Below the pieces are notes generated by a model. The model was not told where the DNA came from. It was given only the letters and a program-made list of their open reading frames with translations, and ran no database searches. DNA of 64,000 nt, taken from positions 147,385,164 to 147,449,163 of the forward strand of contig OZ038478.1 of NCBI GenBank assembly GCA_964036315.1, in the 5' to 3' direction. Below are positions 1 to 10,856 of the stretch, in pieces. Positions within the stretch are counted from its first letter, which is position 1; the number at the start of each line of letters is the position of its first letter. The position numbers and the translations under genes were made by a program. Source of the stretch: Acanthosepion esculentum. Taxonomy: Eukaryota > Mollusca > Cephalopoda > Sepiida > Sepiidae.

Positions 1-330
1 TTCTAGGCCTACGATCTAACGCCATCCAGGCAAAAACAAGTTTGTGATCTGAATAGCCTACCCAGTGGAACGTCGGCTCCTCTAATATTCTGTCCAGGAA
101 GCTAACCACCCGGTCAGAAGGCCAACTAAGAGCCCACGTCCACATTGTCCTCCCGGGGTGATCGACCCGATATCTATCAACGAAACCAAATTCGTTGACC
201 AGATCAACCAAGCTACGACGGCCCCTTCTCCCTTCAGCACTCTTCCCCCGACCTAACTTGGGGTTCGGAATGGCATCTAGTCCCCCATTAAGACTAGGCG
301 CGTTGAATCCACCAGGAACGCCCCCAACTG
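1..330 (-). pseudogene. LINE ORF2 endonuclease domain fragment, runs off the left edge
   Basis: One minus-strand frame stays open from about 330 to base 1. It reads like the second half of an APE-type endonuclease of a non-LTR retrotransposon: a degraded GDFN-type motif (GGFNA), then LVDLVNEFGFVDRYR, DHPGRTMWTW, a LDRIL motif and the catalytic-type SDHK motif (YSDHKLVF). In such elements this enzyme nicks target DNA to prime reverse transcription. The RT domain would lie off the window to the left. It lies downstream of ORF1 (3044-1462) and of an ORF2 C-terminal fragment (1173-814), an order not expected in one intact LINE. Recognition is from motifs only; the LINE clade is not determined. 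Confidence 0.7.
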
Positions 331-813
331 CTGAAAAAACGAGACCCGTTCCTCCTGGCCGTTGGGCGCATGATCCGCAACGACCCAAACTAAATATCAA
401 CACAGAGTAACTAAACATAACTAATGTTATTGGGGTCCGTCCAACCCTCAAAAAAGAGAGGCCGTTGTATTCTGCACATTAGGCAGAATCAAGAAGTTCT
501 CTCTCGAAGGGAGTGGGAAAAGGAAGCAAATTATACGGAGATGGGAAAATCAAAAGCTGACCCAGCTGAGATAAAAGAAAAGGGAGCCAGAACAAACTGG
601 GGAGGTTGGGAATCTCAATTTGGATGATAACCAAAGATGCGACCGGGAACAGGCCAGGAACAACACTTACTCACATTAACTCGTTACACAAAGCTTGTCT
701 AACCTAACCAAGGGGAGTGTTCCACTGGAAACCAGCCCGATGTGACGTAGGTTGACTTAAAATAGAAAATCAAGGCTAGCCCCGTTCAAACGAATCAAGC
801 TCGCCTCAGTCAC
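331..813. other. LINE-associated spacer, no gene seen
   Basis: Moderately GC-rich sequence between two ORF2 fragments. Short open frames occur on both strands but none carries a recognisable motif. It may be LINE untranslated sequence. Confidence 0.4.
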
Positions 814-1173
814 TCACCTTTCGCTAAAGACTGTCGAATGCAAGCGTTTTCTATCAGTTCTAATCTTCATCTTGAGCTGATGCTCAAAGAATCGGATTAG
901 ATCCTGATGAGAAAGACGGTTGCCCCGCAAGACTTCATCCTGTCGCGTCGTCCAGATCACCATTCTGGCCGTGGACAGCAGCGTCAGAAACACCATTCAT
1001 TTCACCCCAGAATACGGGGTCGACACATTGCCCCACGCATATGCGCGATCCATGAGCACGAGCTTTTCGGGAGCGAGACGAGCCGTCAGCTCGCCGACAT
1101 GGTCCCCTAAGGAACGGACCCGGGGACAATGGTAGAAGGCGTGCGAAGCTGTTTCTTATAAACCAAGGCCACA
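814..1173 (-). pseudogene. LINE ORF2 C-terminal zinc-binding region, broken
   Basis: On the minus strand a frame from 1173 to 814 reads CGLGL, stop, ETASHAFYHCPRV. This is the CG..ET..H....C zinc-binding pattern found after the RT domain of many LINE ORF2 proteins. The rest of the frame continues to a basic tail ending SERW-like near 814. Stops interrupt it at 1156-1158 (TAA) and 997-999 (TGA). It sits between an endonuclease middle fragment (1215-1380) and an endonuclease end fragment (1-330), so RT is missing or displaced. This is a remnant, not a functional gene. Confidence 0.6.
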
Positions 1174-1214
1174 CCGCCTGAAAGTAGAAACGTAAGAATT
1201 AACCTACTCACATA

Positions 1215-1380
1215 CCGGGCGGAAATCTGCGTTAGTAATGACCCCGAAGGATTGTCCCAGGCTCCTTGTTCCCAACTCCGTCGTCATCCGACCATCTAGG
1301 ACAATACCGCCAACGTCCGTAAAGTACGTTAGTTTAACAACCCTATTTAAAGAGGGATGTAGCAAAACAGGGACCCCCCC
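1215..1380 (-). pseudogene. LINE ORF2 endonuclease mid-fragment
   Basis: Minus-strand reading gives VPVLLHPSLNRVVKLTYF followed by GGIVLDGRM. This resembles the central beta-strand region of LINE APE-type endonucleases (GVAVLL ... VLDV). A run of about ten C on the plus strand (1374-1383) breaks the frame just upstream. It directly follows the ORF1 stop at 1462, as expected for the start of ORF2, but most of the endonuclease N-terminus is not visible. Confidence 0.5.
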
Positions 1381-1461
1381 CCCGGCACAAAATTCATAAG
1401 TTTCTTCAAATTGGAATTGTCCAGTTCAAACATCCTAATGTTTGCATATGCTTCCTTTGCC

Positions 1462-3044
1462 TCAGATAAATGGCTCCATATTTTTAAGTAAGCCCCCGTG
1501 TAGCCTCACGCAGGTGATTACTCCCGGGGTGTGGGGAAAATTCCGAGGGTCCTCCACTGATTTACCCTCTATATTGTCCAACTTCATTAGAAGTCCTAAG
1601 AGGGCCCTTGTTATGATAGGCCCTTTTTTACTTCTTCCTTGTCTACCTTACATATGGCTTCTGGGCCTGGGAACATTTTCTTCTTCTTCTTCTCCCTTGA
1701 GGGGTGGGGATGGGAAGAAGTGGACATGTGAGGGGGTGTGGATACTGAGAGAAGAGGTGGAGGGAGAGGGGGAGGGAGCACGTGAAGGGGAAGTAGGGAG
1801 GCTCCTAGCTTTGCGCGAGATACTGGCTTCTTTTGGTGAAGCAGGGACGGAGAGTGACCTGGTTTTGTCCATGCCCCTCTCCGCCCTACTACGGCCGGAG
1901 TGACTTTGCTGTGGTTCGTCTTCCTCTTCTTCCTCTCTGCTCCTTTTCAATGATGCTGCGCCAGGTGGAGGAATTTTATCCACCTCCGTTGGTGTGTCTA
2001 TCTTCTGTTGCTGTTGTTTCTGCTGTTGTTTTTGGTGCGGCTGTTTTGGCTGCACCTCCTTTGGCGTCTGCACCTCCTTTTGTGCCTGCACCTTCATTTG
2101 TGGCTGCTTTTCTAGCTGCTTTTCTGGTCGCTCCTGCGGTGTTGTTTGCCTATTTGGCTGAGGCACGTTTTTCTGTGAAGGAGACGGAACGTTTGTTGAT
2201 TTTAGACTCCTCACCTCCTTCCAGACCCCAACCGTCGTCATTGAGGATGTTGCCTCCTCTGTTTATACTCCTGCTGCTGTTGATGTTTTCGTTGCTGGAC
2301 GAGGTGGAGCTTGTATACATTTACCGGGGCACTCCTTCGCCATGTGCCCCGAAGCTCCACATGACCAACAACACGGTCTCCTGTCCTCCACTACTACCAA
2401 CATTTTCCTGTCTCGAGAGACCAATATATTTGGTATTTCTTGGAAGTTCTTCCTGTTCACTGTTATGTATAGCTCCATGTCTACAGTCGCTATATTCGCT
2501 TTACTCATGAGGGCCTTTACTTCACTAACTTCGCTGTATTTTGTGAAAAAGGCCCCCATTCGATCCTCCGAGATATCCACGGACACCCCATGAATGGTAA
2601 CCTTTGTCCTACAGGTGCCCATGTCCTCTGTCTGCAAGTGTAAGTTTTTCGTGTTTAAAACACTTCCCGCTAGTTCCTTTGCTTGTTGTTTCGTCGGTAA
2701 AAGGATATCCCATAAGGCATTCGTCCTCCTCGCTAATACTTTGGGGGTGATATTTAAAGCCTTCAGTGCTTCTTCCATGTTTTCCCTGCCGACCCCAATT
2801 AATTTCCGCGTTTTAACATCGGAAGTCCGCAGGTATCTTGTGCGCGACTTACGGCATCTAGAGCCTCAGGTATGGTAAGGAATTCATTACCTTTAAATGA
2901 TTCATCGAATTTTTTCCTTTGTTCAACATAGAATGATGCATCTTTTTTTAGTGGCCTATTTTCCTTCCAGGCCGTTTTGGCTGGTGACGCCGGTTTTGGC
3001 ACCGATGTATTTGTATCGTCATTGTTGGCATTGTTGTCAGCCAT
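1462..3044 (-). pseudogene. LINE ORF1 (Gag-like, CCHC zinc knuckle), broken by one frameshift and two stops
   Basis: The ATG at 3044 opens MADNNANNDDTNT. The frame shifts near 2790 and continues as 2778-2266 with an RNA-binding-type region, ending in a zinc knuckle CWSCGASGHMAKEC (C-x2-C-x4-H-x4-C). After a TAA at 2263-2265 the same frame continues with a Gln/Lys-rich stretch, an acidic run and Ser/Pro repeats to 1651. After a TAA at 1648-1650 it goes on to a clean terminator at 1462-1464, through IEGKSVEDPRNF and ITCVRLHGG. The unbroken ancestor would have been about 527 codons. ORF1 proteins of this type package LINE RNA. Three disabling changes mark it as a dead copy. The sequence upstream of 3044 (to about 3440) is A-rich with no clear motif. 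Confidence 0.75.
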
Positions 3045-3449
3045 GATGTTTTCACAAAACCACCACGACCGATAAAATAAGTGTTTTTTTTTGGCTTTTA
3101 TGATTTTTTTAAAATTTTTAACAATAAACGCTGAGCAAAACAGCCAAAAACAAACAAAAATAAACCAAAACAAGAACGTGGAAAACCAAAGACAATAAAC
3201 AATTAAAGCAAATATGAAAAAGCTTAGTAAAAAAATCGGGAGGTGGGGGTAGGGTAAAAAAATAGGAAAAATGAAAATGAAAAAAAAACAAAAGAAATTC
3301 ACAAGTATATATGCACAAAACTAAAAAAGGACAAACTGAAAAATTCAAAAAGGTTTCAACAAATTCATATCAAACACTGAACAGTTCAAGCGTAGTGAGA
3401 CAATCAAGCTGAACCGACCCACGTCAAAGAAAACCAGTCAACGCGCTGT

Positions 3450-3912
3450 GGTAAAAGTGTCTGCATTAAAACTAACAGCACAAATCTGCGATAGAAGACC
3501 CGTACGCATTGGTCAAAATGTCCGAGGGAGTGTACTTCGGTGGTTTCGGATTTTCGCTGGAACGTGTTGTTTTATACTAACATCTAGCCTTTGCGTCATT
3601 CTCCCTATGTAGTGCGAACCGCAACTGCATTTAAAGATATACATTAATGAACTGTTATGATGTGGTGGGAGAACATCCTTCCGCATAGACGGAAGGACAG
3701 GCCTGGCAGAGGAAACAACACAAGTGTTAGCGGCAAAGTAACAATGTCGAACTGCGGTAGAAACCAGCTTGGCAAACCTATCACTGATACTACCTAGCCA
3801 AGGAAGGTGGACATGCACAGGACATCTTTTTACTATAGTAGGTTTAACCTAATAATTGCTTGAACAATGCCTAATGGGTAGGCATTGTTGCAGAGAGTAG
3901 AAGTAATATAAC
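3450..3912 (-). pseudogene. Inverted partial copy of a Penelope-like element (RT end plus GIY-YIG start)
   Basis: The minus strand repeats, with small deletions, the plus-strand segment 4455-4955 of the adjacent Penelope-like element. Shared peptide stretches include LPWLGSISDRFAKLVSTAV and the GIY-YIG start CSCGSHYIGR. The copy lacks the 'IIKKRIAEFNK' stretch and a short stretch near its end. About 540 bp separate the arms, making a head-to-head inverted repeat. Penelope-like elements are known for partial upstream copies ('pLTRs'), in direct or inverted orientation, so this probably belongs to the same insertion. Confidence 0.8.
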
Positions 3913-3919
3913 TATATCG

Positions 3920-5040
3920 TAGTCAATTGTCTTCGCCTGTTATTCCGGAAGCCGTGTTTCTTGAACTGATGACATTTGCCACGATTTCAGGTGAGTTCAT
4001 TTTCGACGGCATTATGTACAGGCAGATTGATGGTGTTTCGATGGGTTCCCCTTTGTGCCCATCTTAGCAAATATCTGTGTTGGGTTCCAGGAAGAGAGTG
4101 TACTACTAAAATCTGATAAACCTAACGTTTATTTCCGTTACGTTGATGAGACATTTTGTCTCTTCGATAACGAGATTAAAGCGGACCAATGTCTTATGTC
4201 CCTTAACAATATGCATCCGGCCTTGAAATTTACACAGGAAAAGGAGGCTATTTCATCTCTTCCCTTTCTCGATGTACTCGTCAGCAGATCTACGTCAGCT
4301 TTTATTACTTCTGTTTACCGTAAACCGAAGTTTACTAGTTTGTATATCCGTTGGGATTTTTTTTCCCAGTCGGCGCAAAATTAATTTAATTAAGACCCTT
4401 ACGCATAGGGCTCTCATGATCTGTTCGGACATCAAGTTGGATGATAAATTCAGGTTTATTACTTCTACTCTCTGCAACGATGCCTACCCATTAGGCATTG
4501 TTCAAGCAATTATTAAGAAGAGAATTGCTGAATTTAACAAAGTCAAACCTGCTATAGTAAAAAGATGTCCTGTGTACCTACGCCTTCCTTGGCTAGGTAG
4601 TATCAGTGATAGGTTTGCCAAGCTGGTTTCTACCGCAGTTCGTCATTGTTACTTTGCCGCTAACACTTGTGTTGTTTTCTCTTCCAGGCCTGTACTTCCG
4701 TATATGCGTAAGGGTGTTCTCCCGCCACATCATAATAGTTCATTAATTTATTCCTTTAAATGTAGTTGCGGTTCACACTACATAGGGAGAACAGCACAAA
4801 AGCTAGATGTTAGAATAAAACAACACATTCCAGTGAAAATTCGAAACCGGAAGTACACTCCCTCTGACATTTTGACCAATACGTACGGGTCTTCCATCCC
4901 GGAACACCTTATAAATAGGCATAATTGTGCTATTAGTTTTAGTGTGAACGCTTTTACCATTCTTAGCAAGTCCCACTCAAATTACCACCTAAAAGTGTTG
5001 GAGGCCATCTATATTCTATCATTAAAGCCTTCTCTTTGAA
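3920..5040 (+). pseudogene. Penelope-like element: reverse transcriptase C-half plus GIY-YIG endonuclease, two frameshifts
   Basis: The frame from 3920 contains the RT motif DGVSMGSPL. It shifts at about 4053 into PILANI and the catalytic box RYVDETF (usual form YVDD-T/F, so the second Asp is Glu). It then reads SLPFLDVLV and VYRKPKFT before a second frameshift at a T-run (4353-4365). The last frame (about 4372-5039) carries the connector and a GIY-YIG nuclease (CSCGSHYIGRTAQKLDVRIKQH), ending SLKPSL-stop. In this family RT and GIY-YIG together carry out target-primed retrotransposition. The RT N-terminal half is absent. The Asp-to-Glu change and the frameshifts make it inactive. Confidence 0.85.
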
Positions 5041-5276
5041 ACAGAAGGACTTTATATTAGGCCTCCAACTAATTACCATTTAAATATTTTTTTCTTCTTC
5101 TTCCCGCCAATAAACTTTGTCCATTGTTCTTTTTCCTTATATAATTTACTTTATATACCTCGATTGAGCTCTGTTGAGCGAGGTACGAAACCGGTTAGCT
5201 GGCCCGTTTTTAATTTTTAATTTTATTATCATGGGTGGTAATAATAATAAAACTAATTTTTGTCCGTTCATGGCAG

Positions 5277-5277
<1 letters not shown>
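5041..5277 (+). other. 3' untranslated end of the Penelope-like element
   Basis: AT-rich sequence after the GIY-YIG stop, containing the hammerhead-like core (5167-5200) and a T/A-rich tail, and ending exactly where the (TA)n tract begins. Penelope-like elements often end next to simple repeats. Confidence 0.5.
5167..5200 (+). ncRNA. Hammerhead-ribozyme-like core of the Penelope-like element
   Basis: The order is AGCT (5167-5170), CTGTTGA (5171-5177), a short GCGAGGTAC segment, GAAA (5187-5190), CCGGTT, then AGCT (5197-5200), which pairs with the first AGCT as stem I. This follows the minimal type-I hammerhead layout reported in Penelope-like elements (stem I, CTGATGA, stem II, GAAA, tiny stem III, cleavage site). 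The core differs at one conserved position (CTGTTGA for CTGATGA) and stem II pairs poorly, so self-cleavage is doubtful. Confidence 0.55.
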
Positions 5278-5366
<89 letters not shown>

Positions 5367-5508
5367 TTTGTTTATATGTTATGTTGTTATGTGGGTTTAT
5401 ATATTTATGCTTGCTTCTGTATATGTATATATACATATATGTATGCGTTTATGTATGTGTGTGTATGTGTATATATAGAGATATATACATATGTGTATGT
5501 ATATATAC

Positions 5509-5540
<32 letters not shown>

Positions 5541-5641
5541 ATGTATATGTTTATCTGTAGGCTTTTCTGTGTTCCTGTCTGTAGTGAAGAATGTGTGTAC
5601 ACATATGTTTGTATGTAGTTTTTATTTTCTTTCATCTATTG

Positions 5642-5705
<64 letters not shown>

Positions 5706-5707
5706 AT

Positions 5708-5745
<38 letters not shown>

Positions 5746-6187
5746 ACACACAAAAATACATATATACACATATTCAAACACACGCATATATATAAAAAAA
5801 CACATACAATCGCAAACTTAAACACACACACATATATATACACATACAGACACACACACATATAAATAGGCATATACATACACAAACCTACACATATTCT
5901 TACATTATTATCTTATTGACGATAATGGACAGTAAAGTCCGTACAATATTAAAATGTAACGAGACACAATTGTTGATTATTAAGTCTATAAGCAATTATA
6001 AAACCCTTATCAAATAAAAGTAGATTTTAGTTAGTATTGTTGATACATTCCAAGACACTAAGATATACATACATATACATATACGAAGACATACGCACAT
6101 ACATCCACATATACATATATATAAACATATATAAATACCCGTCTATACACATTCACATATACACATATATAAGTACGCACACCTACA

Positions 6188-6233
<46 letters not shown>

Positions 6234-6314
6234 TATATATATATATATAGATATATATTTAATATATATATATATATTTAATATATATATATATATATAT
6301 TTAATATATATATA

Positions 6315-6365
<51 letters not shown>

Positions 6366-6698
6366 TATACATATTCAACCGTACATGTAGACACATAGCA
6401 AAGTTTACATACCTACGCATACGCACAAACAAGCACACATACGATGGGTCTCAACGCACACACACTTACATACACACACACACTTACACACACACACACA
6501 CACAAGCATATATATATATATATGCACATACACACATATAACTATAAGTACTGATATATTCGTATATACACATACACATATACGCATATACACACACACA
6601 CATACAAACATATATATATATGCATACATACACCCCCAACATACATACCCATGAACATATACATACATACAGAAGTACGTACACACACACACACGCGG

Positions 6699-6751
<53 letters not shown>

Positions 6752-6771
6752 CATACATACATATACATATC

Positions 6772-6818
<47 letters not shown>

Positions 6819-6830
6819 CCCTCCTCTCTT
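5278..6830. repeat. Dense microsatellite block: (TA)n, (GT)n/(CA)n, TATG/CATA mixtures
   Basis: Nearly continuous simple sequence. Pure (TA)n lies at about 5278-5364, 5644-5740, 6192-6354 (with TTTAA interruptions), 6706-6746 and 6775-6817. Between them are (GT)n, (CA)n and imperfect tetranucleotide runs. About 5885-6060 is the only non-simple stretch. Long open frames of Tyr/Ile/His/Thr repeats across it are translation artefacts of dinucleotides. Confidence 0.95.
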
Positions 6831-9057
6831 TTTCTCCTCATTTCCTTCTTTTCTTTTTCTTTCCTTTCCTTTCCTATTCCTTTATTTTTCCCTCTTTCTC
6901 CTCTTTTTTAAAAAATAAATTTAACGCAAAATGTTATATAAACGATAAAATATATACTTATTAATAAATAATTCAATCTTTATTAACGATAAATACGTGG
7001 TTGAATTTAATGTATGTCAAAATGAAAGTTGTTTTCCATACTTTGAAATCATTTTCCGATTTTTAAAAAACTATGCATTTTTTTTATGGGGGTAATTAGT
7101 TTTTACGTAAAATTAGTGTAATGGAAAAGCATTTTTCGTATTGTTGATGAGCAATGTGTCCACGCAATGGCATATACAAAATGCTAGTTTAAAAGCTAAA
7201 TAAGCAAGAACAGCTTAACTTTCTGGCCATCTTTAAAACCTTATGATGCTTTGCATCCTCTAGAATATTTTTATTGTTTTAACATTTTTTCTATTTATTC
7301 TTTACGATTTTCAAATATGTCCATAAAAGGTAGCACGTTAATATAGAAGAAAACATATGGATCAGATTCATACTTTCTTTATTTTGAGAATCAAATTTGA
7401 AACGGATTTTCATCCAATTTCCAGTTTCATTCTGCCTTTCATCCCGATATTCCAAAGATAAATTGAATGCAATGCTGTATAAATCTTTATTTTTTTCTTC
7501 TGCATGCTACATAATACTATTTAATTCGAAGAGACAATTATTTTTCTAAATGATTTAATTTATTTCATTTTTCTTGATTTCACAACCAGAAATATTTAAG
7601 TAAAAGGAAATTGTCACGCTTTCATATATCTATAAGCTTTTTAGCTTATAAGCCTCCTGATTCGAACAAAATATGCAGAAGTTGTATAACAAGAACTAAA
7701 TGAAAAAGAAGAAACGTACCCATAGGCATGCACATGAAATATATGTATTAAATATATATTTAATATTCGTGACAGATTTCATTTGTAAATTCTGTTAATA
7801 ATTCACAAAGACAAAAGTTAAAACTCTGGATTTGGGTCCTTTAAAATTATTCATAATTTTGTTTGTGTTTTGTTCAATAACGCATGTAATTCAAAATTAA
7901 ACACTTTTTCATAAGATCTGTACGATAATGTATTGAATGCTGTACTGTAGTAGATGGAAATTATGAGAAATTGTCGATCGCTTCCAAGACAACGCAAAGT
8001 ATTCGTCTTCAGTATCAATGCTCATCATATACATTTAACAATTATATCGCGAATTGATTTTAAGTTAATAATTGAGCACACATGTGTTTTAAACAAGATT
8101 AGGCAATTAGATTTCAAATTACCATGCACATATTCTGACAAAATAATAATAGACGAAATTAATAATCCTTAATTTTTGAAAAACTCGCACAATAACTTTT
8201 CTAGTTAAATTCCAATTCTTTATATTATGAGGAAATTCATCTGCAAAAGGCGTGAAGTTTTGAAATATCTAACGTTATAATTAACTTCGTCTCCTCGAGT
8301 TTGAATAACAAATTATTTATTACGGATGAAGTCTCCTGAAGTTCATCAATGTGACTTTGCGAAACTGAACGTTGCGTATTTTTGTCTGTAAATGTTTGTG
8401 ATGATGATAATAGGATAATCAACATCACCGTTACTAATTCGATATTTCGTTGATCAACAGCATTTTGTTTGATAGAAACAACATTTTTTTCTCTCTTTTG
8501 CATTTGGGTAAATGTCTATATTTTTAGACATTATGCTGTATCTTCTATTTGTATCGTTATTATTATTATCGATGTTATTAACGATTTAGTTACGAATAAT
8601 ACGACTATTTTTCTCACGGTTAAGATTTTTTCCTATAAGCCAGGATAAAGAGCATCCATCTTATACAAAGAATAGTCAATACTATTAACTCATAATAAGG
8701 ATTTGTCTTATTTTGGACAATACAAAGATGTTCATACGTTAAATAAATTATTGAATTATTTAACGGAAGAATTCACAAATTCCTTCATTGGTAGAGTTTA
8801 TATTCTTATAAATTCATGCAGCAATTGCATTCAATTTTTTGTATTTTTTGAATTTTTTATAAAATTTACTCCTATTTAGAGATGGGAGAGAGAGAGAGAG
8901 AGTGAGAGCGAGAGAGCGAGAGAAAAATGCTTCTTTTCTGCATAATTTCAAATATTTTCTTTACAAATCTTAATTGAAGATATACATATTTTTTCGACAT
9001 AACTTCGCTTATACATTTTACAGCGGGAATGTTGTATTTTTAATCCATAGATGTTCC
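6831..9057. other. AT-rich intergenic or 3' flanking sequence, no gene seen
   Basis: Pyrimidine-rich at 6815-6910, then unremarkable AT-rich DNA. Short open frames at 7954-8172 (+) and 8237-8503 (-) have no recognisable motif or coding bias and are probably chance. A (GA)n tract lies at 8883-8926. Confidence 0.6.
8883..8926 (+). repeat. (GA)n microsatellite, slightly interrupted
   Basis: Purine GA dinucleotide run with a few GT and GC interruptions. Confidence 0.9.

Positions 9058-9140
<83 letters not shown>
9058..9140 (+). repeat. (TA)n microsatellite just downstream of the host gene
   Basis: Nearly pure TA run beginning about 80 bp past the stop codon of the minus-strand gene, so it probably lies in its 3' untranslated region or immediate flank. 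Confidence 0.95.
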
Positions 9141-9147
<7 letters not shown>

Positions 9148-9221
9148 ATTTATAATCAAATGCATATATATACACACATATACATTGAGATTTTTGATAT
9201 ATATTTCTTCATATATTATTA

Positions 9222-10856
9222 TCATTGTTGTGCTAATAAAAGCATACAGAATAAGACGATTGCTAAGCCACGGCTCTGATTGGCGCTCGAGGATGTCTCA
9301 ATTAATGGATGTTTATTTCGTGACGATACAACACTTTCGCGCCATCGTTTCTCGACTTCGGTGCATTCATTGTTACTAATGAGGCTAAGTCGAGCTAACG
9401 GTTCTTCTATCCGCTTGATTACCGCCTCGGCGTGTACTCGATTACACATCGATGCAGGCAGCATAATCAATTCTTTGTTATCGATGATCATCCAACATAG
9501 ATACTCATCGATACGATCCTTTGTTTGAGTGACTATTGTATCGTACTCATCTATGAACTTCATTGAGGCCAGGCAGAAATACTGGGCGTGAGGTTTGTGT
9601 CTGCCGCTATCATCCTCCAACATCAGGACCATCTCGTGCGGGATGAAGTGGATGTCGTGTAGCAGGCATCCCTGTCGGGACTTATCGTCCCGAAAAGCTA
9701 GCGATGTGCCCAGCCCTGCTGGGAAGTTACAGGAGACAGTCCACTTGTCATAGTCCCGGACAAGATTCTGCAGTGGAATGATTCCTTGAGGTGATGACAC
9801 CCTAAAATTAGAGTCGTGTTGTACGAAGCGGTTGTCATTACAGACCTGTTCCTGTAATCCGTATGTGATATTCAACGGCCACAAAACAATGTCTCCAACT
9901 CTGTAGCGCATCACGGATGGTGATGTCTCTTGAAGTTCAATACACATAAACCGTGGATAGCATCCGTTGTCGAATTTCTTCATGAGCACACGTCGACGGG
10001 AGTAGTTTCCCTCGCCCGCATCAATACAGTGCCAATCCGGTTTACCGTTGATGTTTACGGTGTTGTTACGGATAACGATCTTGCTGGTGCCGCTGCGGAC
10101 GTGTCGCACCCAGATGCCGTGCATGACCTTAGGGAAGCTGCAGGCCCGCAAACCGTGAATGCTGCCGTATCGGTTGACTTTGCATTCACCGCACGACTGA
10201 AGACAATGCGACTTTAACTTTGTTTTGCACTGCTGCGGGTTGCGACACCCATCGAACTCATCGCTGCATATGCTTCGCACTACATGACGACGCATCTTGA
10301 ATATTATGTATTTTCTCTCTTTGGGGAATATGGTCTTGGTGTCGCAAATTTTGTCCAGGAAGAAATAGATCTTCTTAATCATTTTGTTTTCATCATACTC
10401 CACCCGCATGCACCAATACTGGAGGTTATCACTGTTGCGAACGATGACATAGTCATTTCCATCTACTTTCCATTTGGCCGCACAACGCAAGCGGTTCTCG
10501 TCTTTTAGGTTCCAAGCTGATTGCCGGCAGCCCTTGTTGCGAAGACGGATGAGGAGACCCTCTTCTTGAACGCAAGAGCTTTCAAAACGCAACGGCAAGA
10601 TGGTACTGGAGCAGACCTTCTCACCGCTTGGTAACGTGATATCGAAATCATAACCGCCATCAAACGGACATTTGACTTCGGTTTCGCTGAACAGGTGGAC
10701 GGATATTAATGGCCAATCATCCATCATCATACGGGTATCGTTGCAAACATTTTCACTGGAGGAACTTAGTGTAGACATATAAATCTGCATCACTGCAGCA
10801 CTACGTTTTATGAACTTCATACAAATGTATTTCATGTCGGGGTCACTATTTTCAAT
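9222..10856 (-). CDS. Terminal exon of a secreted cysteine-rich protein, candidate GPI-anchored (resembles invertebrate DUF7042-7045 proteins)
   Basis: The exon begins after an acceptor (TTTTCATTGCAG before ATTGAAAATAGTG) in phase 0 and stays open for 544 codons to a stop at 9222-9224. It joins in phase to the signal-peptide exon at 22211-22489, giving about 637 residues. It is rich in cysteines and has repeated C-x-F modules: [30 protein letters not shown], each followed by Cys-containing strands such as [14 protein letters not shown]. The C-terminus is Ser-rich (ETSSSANQS) and then a short hydrophobic tail ([14 protein letters not shown]), compatible with a GPI signal. From memory it resembles the invertebrate extracellular DUF7042/7043/7044/7045 family, whose function is unknown; this needs a profile search. 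There are no internal stops and the codons look normal, so it is likely a live host gene. An upstream Met at 10904 lies in the intron and is not used. Confidence 0.8.
   Translation of the reverse strand: MENSDPDMKYICMKFIKRSAAVMQIYMSTLSSSSENVCNDTRMMMDDWPLISVHLFSETEVKCPFDGGYDFDITLPSGEKVCSSTILPLRFESSCVQEEGLLIRLRNKGCRQSAWNLKDENRLRCAAKWKVDGNDYVIVRNSDNLQYWCMRVEYDENKMIKKIYFFLDKICDTKTIFPKERKYIIFKMRRHVVRSICSDEFDGCRNPQQCKTKLKSHCLQSCGECKVNRYGSIHGLRACSFPKVMHGIWVRHVRSGTSKIVIRNNTVNINGKPDWHCIDAGEGNYSRRRVLMKKFDNGCYPRFMCIELQETSPSVMRYRVGDIVLWPLNITYGLQEQVCNDNRFVQHDSNFRVSSPQGIIPLQNLVRDYDKWTVSCNFPAGLGTSLAFRDDKSRQGCLLHDIHFIPHEMVLMLEDDSGRHKPHAQYFCLASMKFIDEYDTIVTQTKDRIDEYLCWMIIDNKELIMLPASMCNRVHAEAVIKRIEEPLARLSLISNNECTEVEKRWRESVVSSRNKHPLIETSSSANQSRGLAIVLFCMLLLAQQ

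Noticed and set aside
1160..1215. GTATGTGAGT...CTTTCAG resembling a 40-bp intron on the minus strand within the LINE debris
   Set aside because: Flanking frames belong to unrelated ORF2 regions; chance match.
1833..2510. 225-codon plus-strand frame, Leu/Val/Pro-rich, membrane-protein-like
   Set aside because: Exactly opposite the Gln/Lys/Pro-rich part of LINE ORF1; its hydrophobicity is the complement of that repeat.
5174..6964. Many frames of Tyr-Ile, Cys-Val or His-Thr repeats
   Set aside because: Translations of (TA)n, (GT)n and (CA)n microsatellites, not genes.
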